Shown one piece after another: positions 9,071-18,906 of a stretch of 64,000 nucleotides of DNA. How positions within the stretch are numbered: the stretch's first letter is position 1; each line of letters begins with the position of its first letter. Under the pieces are notes generated by a model that ran no database searches, was not told the origin of the DNA, and worked only from the letters and a program-made list of their open reading frames with translations. The stretch comes from CALBPI01 sp039027435 (GTDB taxonomy: Bacteria; Pseudomonadota; Gammaproteobacteria; Steroidobacterales; Woeseiaceae): assembly GCA_039027435.1 (NCBI GenBank), contig JBCCKF010000002.1, forward strand, positions 62,001 through 126,000, written 5' to 3'. Position numbers and translations under genes: made by a program.

Positions 9071-11656
9071 ATGGGGAGCTACCGAATCCGACAATGGCTC
9101 ACAATCAGCCTTAGTATGCTTGTGATTTCCGCTTGTGGTGGCGGCGGTGGCGGAGGCGCATCGAACCCTGCAACGGTCGTCAATCCTGATATCGCCATTA
9201 GCGACTCGACAGCGACCGAGGGGGACTCGGGTACCGTCCTGCTCACTTTTTCGATCTCGGTCTCGGGCACACTGCCTGCAGGCGCAAGCTTTGCTGACGC
9301 CAGCGTGGACTACGCCGTTGCGGACGTAACCGCGGAGGCCGGCACCGACTACACCTCGGTGTCCGGCACGCTTCAGATTCCCTCTGGCACGCGAACAGTG
9401 TCGATCGACGTACCGGTCATCGGTGACAGTCTTGAGGAAACGGATGAGACACTGACAGTAACGCTGTCGTCCCCGGTTAACGCACGCATCACGCGCACTG
9501 TTGCGACCGGCACCATTCGCGACGACGATTCGAGCACCGTTGCGGTTGGGCTCGACACGCGACCCGACAACCAGACCTGTGTCGCCCCAGCAAGGCCTTC
9601 CGCGGGCTCAACTGTTGAATTTGTCGATGCCTACCCCGCGATCAGCGATTTCCTGCAGCCCACAAAGCTCCTGCTCGAACCGGGCGCATCGGGTCGTTGG
9701 TTTGTGCTGCAAAAAACGGGACAGATTCTGACGTTCGATCCCACTAATGCGAATGCCGCCTCCGAATACCTCGACCTGAACGACACCCGCAGTATTCGCA
9801 CCAATTCCGAGGGTGGGCTGCTGGGCATGGCGTTTCATCCGGATTACCCAACAACCCCCGAGGTGTTTCTCTCCTACACCATCGAACACAGCGGGCCCAG
9901 CATGCGCAGTGTGATTTCACGTTTGGTCCTTGACGACATCACAGCGCCTGGTCCCGGCGTGACGGAGCAGATCATCATCGAAATCGACCAGGATTTCGAC
10001 AACCATAATGGTGGTGATATTGGATTCGGACCAGACGGTTACTTGTATGTCGGTCTCGGTGACGGTGGCAGTGGCAACGACCCGCGAGCGAGAGCGCAGG
10101 ACACCACGCGCTTGCTAGGCAGCATGCTGAGACTGGATGTACAAGCGACCGGCAGTGGCTATCAGATTCCTGCAGACAACCCATTCTCTGCAAACCCGCC
10201 TTGCGGACCGGGGGCAAATTCACTGGATTGCCCTGAAATCTTTGCCTGGGGTCTTCGAAACCCCTGGCGCTGGGCTTTCGATCCGGAAGGCTCAACGCTG
10301 TGGCTCGCTGACGTTGGTCAGGGTGCGCTGGAAGAAGTCAACCAGATTCGTCTGGCCGGCAACTATGGTTGGCGGTGCAAAGAAGGCACGCGGGAAACTG
10401 GCAATGCCAGCGATTGCGACCTCTCTACGCTAATCGATCCGGTTACCGAATACGGCCGATCCTTCGGCAACTCGATAACCGGCGGTCAGGTCTATCGGGG
10501 CACCGCGATTCCCGATCTGGTCGGTCTCTATGTCTTCGCTGATTACGGCTCGGGCAGAGTGTGGGTCGCGCGACCCGACGGCAGCGGGGGCTTCACCAAC
10601 GACCAGTTGGCAAATACGAGTTTGAATCCGACGGCGTTTGCATCAGGCCCGGACGGCGAGCTGTACGTCGTGGACATCAATGGCAGCAATGGTCGCGGAC
10701 GAGTACGTCGTATGCAGCGCGTTGGGGCTGCAACACCCGACACAATTCCCGATCGGCTCTCCGATTCCGGTTGCACACAGCCTGGCAACACGGCGCTGCC
10801 CTACTCGGGTTTGCTTGCGTACACGCTGAACGCTCCGTTCTGGTCCGACGGGGCGGACAAGGACCGGTATATCGGTCTGCCCAACAACGAGACCATTGGC
10901 ATCAATGCCGAAGGCGATTTTGAATTCCCGGTCGGCACCGTGATCGTCAAGAACTTCCGACTGGGTGGAAGACTGATCGAGACGCGGCATCTGATGCGCC
11001 ATACCGACGGGAGCTGGGCCGGCTACACATATGAGTGGAATGCCGCGCAGACGGATGCAATACGCGTTCAAGGCGGCAAAGTCGCAACTATCGGCTCACA
11101 GCAATGGATCTACCCTTCCGAAACCCAGTGTATGCAGTGCCATACGTCAGCGGCCGGATTTGCGCTTGGTCCGGAAATCAATCAACTGAACCGCGATTTC
11201 CAATATCCGACGACGGGCCGGACAGCAAACCAGCTGGCAACGATCGAACATGTCCAGATGCTGACTGCACCGTTGCCGGGTTCGGTCGACACGTTGGACG
11301 CGCTCGCAGACCCTGCGGACACCGGCCAGTCACTGGAGCGACGGGCACGCGCCTATCTCGATACCAACTGTGCGAGTTGTCACAGGCCAAATGGGCCTGT
11401 TCCGACAGACCTCGATCTTCGTGCCGAAACCGCCCTGTCGGCAACAAACGCGTGTGACGTCACACCAACCGCAGGATCGCTCGGCATCGTCGACGCAAGA
11501 CTCATCGCACCCGGCGATGCCAGTCGCTCAACGATTGTGGATCGAATGCAGCGACGCGATGTACACGGCATGCCACCGGTCGGCTCGAACCTGGTCGACA
11601 ATGCGGGTGTTACTTTGGTTTCGAACTGGATCGATCAGCTGCAGAGTTGCAACTAG
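9071..11656 (+). CDS. Lipoprotein: Calx-beta, PQQ-type sugar dehydrogenase and di-heme cytochrome c domains
   Basis: 861 residues. The ATG at 9071 has a GGAG seven bases upstream; an ATG at 9044 would add nine residues. The signal sequence ends in the lipobox VISAC, followed by a glycine run. Residues about 35-155 form a Calx-beta-like domain (EGDSGTVLLTFSISVS, VIGDSLEETDETLTVTL). About 165-540 match glucose/sorbosone dehydrogenases (HNGGDIGFGPDGYLYVGLGD, GLRNPWRWAFDPE, NYGWRCKEG). The C-terminal part has two heme c motifs: CMQCH at residue 687 and CASCH at 767. This suggests a periplasmic, membrane-tethered dehydrogenase with built-in electron transfer. Maturation of its hemes would need the Ccm system encoded at 59.8-64 kb. 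The substrate and the PQQ requirement are inferred from family resemblance. Confidence 0.85.
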   Translation: MGSYRIRQWLTISLSMLVISACGGGGGGGASNPATVVNPDIAISDSTATEGDSGTVLLTFSISVSGTLPAGASFADASVDYAVADVTAEAGTDYTSVSGTLQIPSGTRTVSIDVPVIGDSLEETDETLTVTLSSPVNARITRTVATGTIRDDDSSTVAVGLDTRPDNQTCVAPARPSAGSTVEFVDAYPAISDFLQPTKLLLEPGASGRWFVLQKTGQILTFDPTNANAASEYLDLNDTRSIRTNSEGGLLGMAFHPDYPTTPEVFLSYTIEHSGPSMRSVISRLVLDDITAPGPGVTEQIIIEIDQDFDNHNGGDIGFGPDGYLYVGLGDGGSGNDPRARAQDTTRLLGSMLRLDVQATGSGYQIPADNPFSANPPCGPGANSLDCPEIFAWGLRNPWRWAFDPEGSTLWLADVGQGALEEVNQIRLAGNYGWRCKEGTRETGNASDCDLSTLIDPVTEYGRSFGNSITGGQVYRGTAIPDLVGLYVFADYGSGRVWVARPDGSGGFTNDQLANTSLNPTAFASGPDGELYVVDINGSNGRGRVRRMQRVGAATPDTIPDRLSDSGCTQPGNTALPYSGLLAYTLNAPFWSDGADKDRYIGLPNNETIGINAEGDFEFPVGTVIVKNFRLGGRLIETRHLMRHTDGSWAGYTYEWNAAQTDAIRVQGGKVATIGSQQWIYPSETQCMQCHTSAAGFALGPEINQLNRDFQYPTTGRTANQLATIEHVQMLTAPLPGSVDTLDALADPADTGQSLERRARAYLDTNCASCHRPNGPVPTDLDLRAETALSATNACDVTPTAGSLGIVDARLIAPGDASRSTIVDRMQRRDVHGMPPVGSNLVDNAGVTLVSNWIDQLQSCN

Positions 11657-12022
11657 TCGGTGTCCACCGCGCAAACCGTGGATCGGGTGAGAAATCGTCT
11701 GCCGGTGCCGTTGTCGAGAGAGAACATGCCACCCATACCGTTGACACAATCAATGATGAGCTCCGTGTGCGCCCACTTCTCATATTGTGCTGCGCTCATA
11801 TAGAACGGCAAGCCACCGATTTCGCCCAGCTTCACGTCGCTGTCGCCCAGAGGAAAATCCGCACGTGGCAGGCACATCGGTGCGCTACCGTCGCAGCACC
11901 CGCCAGACTGATGAAAAATCAGGTCGTCACCATGACGACCCCGAATCTCGGCGATCAGATCCAGAGCACCGGCGGTCGCTGTGACACGACCGCCGGCGTT
12001 GTTCAAGGATGAACCATCCAAC

Positions 12023-12042
<20 letters not shown>
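11653..12042 (-). CDS. DUF779 protein, partner of aldehyde dehydrogenase
   Basis: Up to 129 residues. The DUF779 hallmark IFHQSGGCCDGSAPMC is present, followed by DVKLGEIGGLPFYMS. The ATG at 12042 lies inside the end of the aldehyde dehydrogenase gene (20-base overlap). A TTG at 12006 would give the family's more usual short N-terminus, so the start is uncertain. DUF779 genes commonly sit next to acetaldehyde-type aldehyde dehydrogenases, as here; the biochemical role is not established. The Cys-Cys pair could bind metal. It ends by overlapping the convergent dehydrogenase-fusion gene by four bases. Confidence 0.82.
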
Positions 12043-13570
<1,528 letters not shown>

Positions 13571-13858
13571 GCGTCATTCTCCTTCACGCATTGCTGTCAC
13601 AAATACGAACAGTCGCTGGTCGCGTTCGCGTCCTGCCTGACGCAATGACGATCAGGAGTGTCCCCCACAGCCAATCTACGCCGACAAGTGAATTCAGACA
13701 ATTCAGTGAATTGGAAGCGCCATCAGAGCCTACCGAATGAGCGCATAATGCTTTGTTTTTTCGAACGATTTTTTCAAGCGCTCGGCCAGGTCCTGGCCAG
13801 CGCTAGACTAAGGTCTAACGTCCTCGGATGCCGGACGACAACGGATTGCGCAAGGGAT
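13571..13858. other. Intergenic region between aldehyde dehydrogenase and the fbp operon
   Basis: 288 bases with no convincing gene; an opposite-strand frame from 13658 runs into fbpC and looks like a shadow. It holds the promoter of the aldehyde dehydrogenase gene and the end of the fbp operon. Two structures stand out. One is an interleaved repeat at 13689-13712 (AATTCAG-ACA-ATTCAG, with the palindrome ATTCAGTGAAT) that could be an operator. The other is a strong dyad at 13777-13804. I found no sigma-54 element here and no T-run terminator. Confidence 0.5.
13777..13804. repeat. GC-rich inverted repeat downstream of fbpC
   Basis: AGCGCT-c-GGCCAGG-t-CCTGGCC-AGCGCT: two 13-base arms, with one bulged base and almost no loop. 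It lies 55 bases beyond the fbpC stop. On the minus strand it is followed by an A-run, not a T-run, so it is not a classical intrinsic terminator. It could act as an mRNA 3' stabiliser for the fbp transcript or as a protein-binding dyad. Confidence 0.5.
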
Positions 13859-14881
13859 TTAGTCGTGGGTCTCAAAAACCGGGAGCGCGTGCGTGGCGCT
13901 GATCGTTGCCGTTACCGGTGCGCCATCATCGAAGCGTTGCTCATGATCAACACGCACTTTCATCGCGGTACCGACCGGTGTCTCGATCGTGCACAGACGC
14001 GTTTCGCCCTCGTATCGGCTCGACAGCATCCTCGCATTCCCACCACTGGCACTCTGCAGCGCCAGATCATGCGGGCGTAAGAGGACATCGACAGGCGTAC
14101 CATTCGGTAGTCGACCACCCGCATGGTGGTAAGCGGCACTCCCGAATTCTGTGTCGACGGTATCGTCGGCAGTGCGACCCGGGATTAATACGCCCTCTCC
14201 CAGGAACCTTGCGACAAAGCGCGATAGCGGCGCCCGATAGCACGCTTCGGCCTCTGCGATTTGCTCCAGCCGACCGGCACGCATAACCCCAACTCGGTCA
14301 CCGACGGCTAGCGCTTCCGACTGATCATGTGTCACCCATAACGCAGGTACCTTGGCGGTCTTCAACGCGTCACGAATGCGCCAGCGCAGATCCGCTTTGA
14401 GCGCCGCATCCAAATTCGAGAGGGGTTCATCGAGGAGCACCATGCTCGGCTCATGGGCCAGTGCACGGGCAAGTGCGACGCGCTGCTTCTGTCCCCCCGA
14501 CAGAGTTTCGGGACGCTTGTCGCGAAGCGCATTCAGATCAAGCTGATCGAGCCAAAACTCGACAAGAGCGGTGTCTTTGACCCGGAAACCGATATTGTCT
14601 GCGACGTTGAGGTGCGGAAACAGCGCGAAGTCCTGGAATACCAAACCGATGTTCCGTCGCTCGGGCGGCAGCGGTGCGCTCTTGGTAATGACCCGACCAC
14701 CGATCTGAATTTCACCAGCAGCAGGTGTCTCAAATCCTGCAACAGAACGCAGTACGCTGCTTTTTCCGCAGCCCGTCGGGCCCACAAGCGTAATGATCTC
14801 AGAGTCACCAACCTCGAGGCTGACACCATCCACCGCCGTAAAATTGCCGTATCGAACAGTGAGCGATTCGAGTTTCAGCAT
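13859..14881 (-). CDS. fbpC: Iron(III) ABC transporter ATP-binding protein
   Basis: 340 residues. Walker A is GPTGCGKSS (34-42). The Q-loop is VFQDFALFPHLNVADNI, the ABC signature is LSGGQKQRVALARALA, and Walker B is MVLLDEPLSNLDA followed by WVTHDQSEAL. A C-terminal TOBE-type regulatory domain follows (VDVLLRPHDLALQ), as in FbpC/FutC. The ATG at 14881 overlaps the permease stop (TGATG); a TTG one codon earlier is not needed. It powers ferric iron import with the permease and binding protein encoded just upstream. Last gene of the Fur-box operon. Confidence 0.9.
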   Translation of the reverse strand: MLKLESLTVRYGNFTAVDGVSLEVGDSEIITLVGPTGCGKSSVLRSVAGFETPAAGEIQIGGRVITKSAPLPPERRNIGLVFQDFALFPHLNVADNIGFRVKDTALVEFWLDQLDLNALRDKRPETLSGGQKQRVALARALAHEPSMVLLDEPLSNLDAALKADLRWRIRDALKTAKVPALWVTHDQSEALAVGDRVGVMRAGRLEQIAEAEACYRAPLSRFVARFLGEGVLIPGRTADDTVDTEFGSAAYHHAGGRLPNGTPVDVLLRPHDLALQSASGGNARMLSSRYEGETRLCTIETPVGTAMKVRVDHEQRFDDGAPVTATISATHALPVFETHD

Positions 14882-16389
14882 CAACCGGCGCCCCCAGCCA
14901 CTCGTTGACGCTCACCTCGCATCATCAAGACGACGCCAACGGACGATATTGCGATCAACAAAAGGCCTGGAATCGCGGCTCTGCCAAAGTAGCCCGCCTC
15001 GAATACCTGCCACAACTCAGTCGTCAGTGTCTCGAGCCCGGTGGGACTCAGCAGCAGCGTCAATGGCAATTCTCGCATCACCTCCAGAAACACCAACGCG
15101 CCGCCCGAGATGGCAGCGGGGATCAGCAACGGCAGTGACACGCGTTGGAACGCTTCCCACGGTGAAGCTCCGAGCCCTCTTGCCGCTGCGACCAGATTGC
15201 GATCGGTGCGTCCGAATGCATTGCGAATGGGACCCACCGCCAATGGAAGAAACCGCAGCACGTGTCCGAGCACAAGCAACGCAATCGTCTGATAGAACCA
15301 ATCGAGACGAAGTCCGACGTACAGCAAAGCGGTGCCCATCACGATGCCCGGGATGCCATAGCCGAGTGTCGAAATTCGCTCCAGCCAGCGACCGGCGCCT
15401 CCGCGAGTTGCATACATCGCAACCGGCACAGCGGCCACAACCGTAACCAAGGCCGCCAGCAGTGCGGGATACGTCGTATTCCAGATCAGCGATAGGTCGA
15501 CGCCCGTCGCACCATCATCCAGCAACCACGCACCAAAGACCCATGCCGGAAGGCCGATAGCGGCAATCAGGATCAGCACCATCGCGACCTGAACGAACCA
15601 TCTGGATACTGTATTCAATTCCATTTCGAAAGCTCGATGTCCTGACTCGCGGTCGACCGATACCCGCGACTCGAGCAGCAGCACAACGGCGATAATGCCG
15701 AGCAAATGGAGCGATAGCAGCGCCGCTCTGTCGAGACCAAACGCGTTGTATTCGACGTAGATGACACGAGTAAATGTGTCGAACCCAAGAATCGCCGGCG
15801 TCGCAAAATCGCTCATCGAATACAACGCCGCAAGCAGAGCGCCCGCCGCAATCCCACTGCGTACTCGAGGAATCACGACACGCCAAAGCGTCTCCGAAAG
15901 GCTCGCGCCCAGACATCTCGCCGCCTCGACCATGCGCCCATCCAACTGACGCAAAGAAGCGCGTGTGGTCAGCAAAACCAATGGGTAGGTGTAGAGCGTC
16001 ATCACAAATGCCGTGCCGAGGAATCCCTCCATGCCAAAGATTGGCGTGCCGACAACCTCGGCGAGCAACCCCCCGGTACCGAACGCCGCAAAATAGGTAA
16101 ACGCGCCGATGTAGCTCGGAATCGCCAGAGGTGCAACCAGCACGGCGAGCCAGATACCTCGAAACGCCAGTCGGCAGTGCGCAGTCGCAATGGCTAGCGG
16201 TACTCCGATCAAGACAGAGCCGACCACCGTCGCTATCGCCAGCCCGACCGTATTGATGAGCAACCGTGTCGCATCGGCTGTCGCGTCCAGCTCTGCACCC
16301 CAACCAAGCACGAACAGGACAGCTACCGGCGACAGGACCAACAGCGCCACAATGAGACTACCCGCAGCAGAGAAAGAGAGTCGGGTCAC
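14881..16389 (-). CDS. fbpB: Iron(III) ABC transporter permease, duplicated (FbpB type)
   Basis: 502 residues, the size of fused two-domain FbpB permeases. Two homologous sets of about six helices are visible, each with a permease EAA-type loop: EAARCLGASLSETLWRVVIP in the first half and AAARGLGASPWEAFQRVSLP in the second. The GTG start at 16389 overlaps the upstream stop (GTGA). It forms the inner-membrane channel of the ferric iron importer with FbpC. Confidence 0.9.
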   Translation of the reverse strand: MTRLSFSAAGSLIVALLVLSPVAVLFVLGWGAELDATADATRLLINTVGLAIATVVGSVLIGVPLAIATAHCRLAFRGIWLAVLVAPLAIPSYIGAFTYFAAFGTGGLLAEVVGTPIFGMEGFLGTAFVMTLYTYPLVLLTTRASLRQLDGRMVEAARCLGASLSETLWRVVIPRVRSGIAAGALLAALYSMSDFATPAILGFDTFTRVIYVEYNAFGLDRAALLSLHLLGIIAVVLLLESRVSVDRESGHRAFEMELNTVSRWFVQVAMVLILIAAIGLPAWVFGAWLLDDGATGVDLSLIWNTTYPALLAALVTVVAAVPVAMYATRGGAGRWLERISTLGYGIPGIVMGTALLYVGLRLDWFYQTIALLVLGHVLRFLPLAVGPIRNAFGRTDRNLVAAARGLGASPWEAFQRVSLPLLIPAAISGGALVFLEVMRELPLTLLLSPTGLETLTTELWQVFEAGYFGRAAIPGLLLIAISSVGVVLMMRGERQRVAGGAG

Positions 16390-17438
16390 AGCACCCCGGT
16401 CTTTCGTAGCAAAGACAGTGTCGGGCGAACGTCAGCGAGTTTCTCGAGATCCACTTTTGGTGGCTGCAGGCTCGCAAGCGGCGGCAACCCTTCCGGATTC
16501 GAAACACCATCGAGCAAGGGCACCTCAAACGCCTCGCGTGCGAGGTAGCCCTGTACTTCGTTGGTCATCAGGTGTCGAACGAAGTCTCTGGCCAGGGTCG
16601 ACGGCTTCAGAATCACCGTACCAGATGCGTTCAACAGGCAACCCGCATCGCCGCGTGTAAACGCAAGACCCAATGGCGTATCCGGTCGACCCTGCAACAG
16701 ACGCAATGTGTAGTAGTGATTGGCGAAACCGATTTCCGACTCGCCCTGGCTGGCGCCCATCACTACGTTCAATTCTCCTGCATAGGACTTGCTCCTCGAC
16801 TTCAGGGATTCAAGCCACGTACCGGTGGCGTCTTCTCCCTCCAGCAGCAGCATCGCCGTAACGAAAGATTGGAACGCCCCGTATGCGGGCGCCCATCCAA
16901 ATCGTAAATCCTGATCCGGAAGTTTCATAATGCTGTCGGGCAACTCGCTGGGATTTACCGAGTCCGAGTTGTAAGCGAGCGTACGAAAGCGACCCGAGAT
17001 CGGCAACCAACGCTCATACCGATATTCGGGCTTGAGCAACCCAACCAGATCACTCTCCAACGGTGCGGGTTCAACCGCATTCACGACCAGCCCCAGTGAG
17101 CTGGCATCGATCGACCAGAAGACGTCTGCTCGCGGTTTTCCGAATCTCGACTCTGCAACCAGCGTATTGGCTAGCGCAGTCGAAGGTCCACGCCGTACGC
17201 GCAACTCGAAGTCCGGATTGCGTCGCTGAATAGACTTGAGAATCTTCTCGTAAAGGCCGCCTTCACCGCGACCAAGATACAAAGTCAGTTTGCCCTTCAG
17301 CTTTGGCAAACTGTTGACCGATACCACACCGGTCGCAGCCGACTTCTCCGCTGCGCGATCCTGCGCGAACGACGAAACTGGCCAGGCGTAGGCCGCCGGC
17401 AAAGCGGCCAACGCGCGAAGAAGGGATCGGCGCTGCAC
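16386..17438 (-). CDS. fbpA: Iron(III) ABC transporter periplasmic binding protein
   Basis: 350 residues. The signal peptide begins MQRRSLLRALAALPAAYAW and ends near SSFAQ; the RRSLL could also serve as a Tat-like motif. The body is a class II solute-binding fold typical of FbpA-like proteins: KLTLYLGRGEGGLYEKILKS near the start, RADVFWSIDASSLGLV, and GESEIGFANHYYTLRLL, whose Tyr pair fits the Fe(III)-ligating tyrosines of the family. The GTG start at 17438 is two bases after the upstream stop. Iron is the expected substrate, supported by the Fur box ahead of the operon. Confidence 0.85.
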   Translation of the reverse strand: MQRRSLLRALAALPAAYAWPVSSFAQDRAAEKSAATGVVSVNSLPKLKGKLTLYLGRGEGGLYEKILKSIQRRNPDFELRVRRGPSTALANTLVAESRFGKPRADVFWSIDASSLGLVVNAVEPAPLESDLVGLLKPEYRYERWLPISGRFRTLAYNSDSVNPSELPDSIMKLPDQDLRFGWAPAYGAFQSFVTAMLLLEGEDATGTWLESLKSRSKSYAGELNVVMGASQGESEIGFANHYYTLRLLQGRPDTPLGLAFTRGDAGCLLNASGTVILKPSTLARDFVRHLMTNEVQGYLAREAFEVPLLDGVSNPEGLPPLASLQPPKVDLEKLADVRPTLSLLRKTGVL

Positions 17439-17440
17439 GA

Positions 17441-18223
17441 TCAGAATACGGCGCCGCGTTCGGCTTCAACCGCCTCGAGTATTGCTTTGGCCGACTCCAG
17501 TTTGTCGGTCATTACACTGAGGATTTCGCGCATCTCTTCACCTGACGCACCTGCCTTCATGGCCAGCGGCAACGTTGCGTTGAAGTCTGCCTCCAGGCTG
17601 GTCACCAGCTCCGGATCTTTGGGGATCAAATCACCTTCCAGGTACTCGAATCGGTCTTCGTAACTGTCGAAAACTGCCTTCTCTGCAGCCGCTGTGTCCC
17701 CGGACTCATAGAATTCAACAGCGACAGTCAACTCAGCGATAATCGCGTCGACCGATTCCGGCCCGGACAACGGCGCCTCGTCAGAGATCTCTTCATTGAT
17801 AAGGTCCACCATGGTCGCTGCCATTCGCAAGGCGCCCATACCTTGCCAAAGCGCTGCTTTCAAAGACTCTCCGGCAGCCGCCTTGTCACCGGCGCTCTCT
17901 ACAGCGGTTTGCAACTGAATCAATCCTTGCCATACGCCCGGGTAGGCTAGCGTGGCTTTGAACTCAATGGCTTCATGGACCGCGACATCCTCCCATTGCT
18001 GGATCAACGCGTCCGTGTCCGTCTTTGTGGCATCCGGGTTGCCAACGATCTCAGTGACCGTCGCAATCATCGCAACGACGTCTTGCTCGTAGTCATCGAG
18101 GTGCAACTGAAATTCTTCGAGCTTTTCCTCATCGAGATCACCGTGCGCGTGCGCAATGGGCGCCATACACAAACTGGCAAGGGCGGCGATGGCTGTCAGA
18201 AAGCGGCCACGTGTGGTGTTCAT
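17441..18223 (-). CDS. Periplasmic helical protein resembling the N-terminal region of FTR1 iron permeases
   Basis: 260 residues. AAGGAA precedes the ATG at 18223. A signal peptide (FLTAIAALASLCMAPIAHA) precedes an acidic, helical, soluble protein with no further membrane segment. The second half (KAVFDSYEDRFEYLEGDL, then KDPELVTSLEADF) closely recalls, from memory, the periplasmic region that precedes the membrane domain in long FTR1-family iron permeases. Here it stands alone. It is the first gene of the fbpABC operon with a Fur-box-like site upstream, so a role in handling iron in the periplasm is likely. EfeO/imelysin was considered, but I see no GxHxxE motif. Confidence 0.6.
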   Translation of the reverse strand: MNTTRGRFLTAIAALASLCMAPIAHAHGDLDEEKLEEFQLHLDDYEQDVVAMIATVTEIVGNPDATKTDTDALIQQWEDVAVHEAIEFKATLAYPGVWQGLIQLQTAVESAGDKAAAGESLKAALWQGMGALRMAATMVDLINEEISDEAPLSGPESVDAIIAELTVAVEFYESGDTAAAEKAVFDSYEDRFEYLEGDLIPKDPELVTSLEADFNATLPLAMKAGASGEEMREILSVMTDKLESAKAILEAVEAERGAVF

Positions 18224-18281
18224 AGTGATTCCTTTTATGTCGGATCGGACCTTCAACAGACTCACATTTTGCCAAACATTT

Positions 18282-18301
18282 AAATGCAAATCACTCTCAT
18301 T
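18282..18301 (-). promoter_or_regulatory. Fur box upstream of the iron-transport operon
   Basis: The minus strand reads AATGAGAGTGATTTGCATTT, a good match to Fur boxes of the AATGAGAATGATTnTCATTT type, with dyad symmetry. It lies about 60 bases upstream of the first gene of the fbp operon, in the position expected for iron-dependent repression. The function of the downstream genes supports the call. I could not assign -35/-10 elements with confidence. Confidence 0.72.
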
Positions 18302-18345
18302 TAGACGCCTTGGTCAGTTTGTGTTTGCAGTGCGAGCAAAGTTGT

Positions 18346-18906
18346 TCAGCGAATCCTGACGCTCTCGATCAGCGTATCGAAGGCAGCATCCAGGCTGGAC
18401 GTCCCATCGCTACAAGTACCCTGGAATTGCAAACTAATAACGCCCTGCTGCAGCGGAAGGAGGATCGTCCGAACGCAGATCGGCGCACCGTCGCTTGCCC
18501 GGTAAGTGGCAGCCACACTCACGCCTGTGTTTCCGGCGACCTGTATGGGTCGTGAGTCGGTGATCGTCCCGACCGCAAAGTCGAGTTCACCGACAAATCG
18601 TGCCACCCACATCTCGCCAAGTGACTCCGGCAGTAGCATTCGCTGCACGTCATCATCCGAATCGGGCATTTCGATGGCGCGAGAAAATCGATCCACTGCG
18701 ATCACGGTGGTTTTATCACCGCAAGGTCGATAAGCATAGCGTGCTGCAGTCTCGCTACGCGCGACGCTGCACCATCGCGCAGGCGACTTGAAAGCGATGC
18801 CTAACGAGCGGCTATTGATCTCGTCATCTGAGCGCGGCTGGGATGTTGCGCAACCCACAATAAGCGTTAGCCAAAAAACCAGCAGAATACGTCTCTGGGT
18901 TTGCAC
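18346..18906 (-). CDS. Hypothetical lipoprotein
   Basis: 186 residues. The GTG start at 18906 shares a base with the stop of the M48 protease gene (TAGTG). The N-terminus MQTQRRILLVFWLTLIVGCATS has a clear lipobox (IVGC). The mature part contains four or more cysteines (WCSVA, YRPCGD, PICVR, GTCSDG) and alternates beta-like strands, ending SLDAAFDTLIESVRIR. I do not recognise the family. The tight spacing puts it at the end of the DUF411-alkB-M48 operon, so it may be a partner of the protease or another envelope factor. Confidence 0.7.
   Translation of the reverse strand: MQTQRRILLVFWLTLIVGCATSQPRSDDEINSRSLGIAFKSPARWCSVARSETAARYAYRPCGDKTTVIAVDRFSRAIEMPDSDDDVQRMLLPESLGEMWVARFVGELDFAVGTITDSRPIQVAGNTGVSVAATYRASDGAPICVRTILLPLQQGVISLQFQGTCSDGTSSLDAAFDTLIESVRIR

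Noticed and set aside
13777..13804. Intrinsic terminator of the fbp operon
   Set aside because: The loop is almost absent and no T-run follows the dyad on either strand.
13658..14080. 140-residue frame partly in the 13571-13858 gap
   Set aside because: More than half of it is antisense to fbpC, and its sequence is low-complexity Arg/Ala-rich without family features.
17441..18223. EfeO or imelysin-family iron protein
   Set aside because: The GxHxxE motif and cupredoxin-like N-terminus are absent; the C-terminal half fits FTR1 N-terminal regions better.
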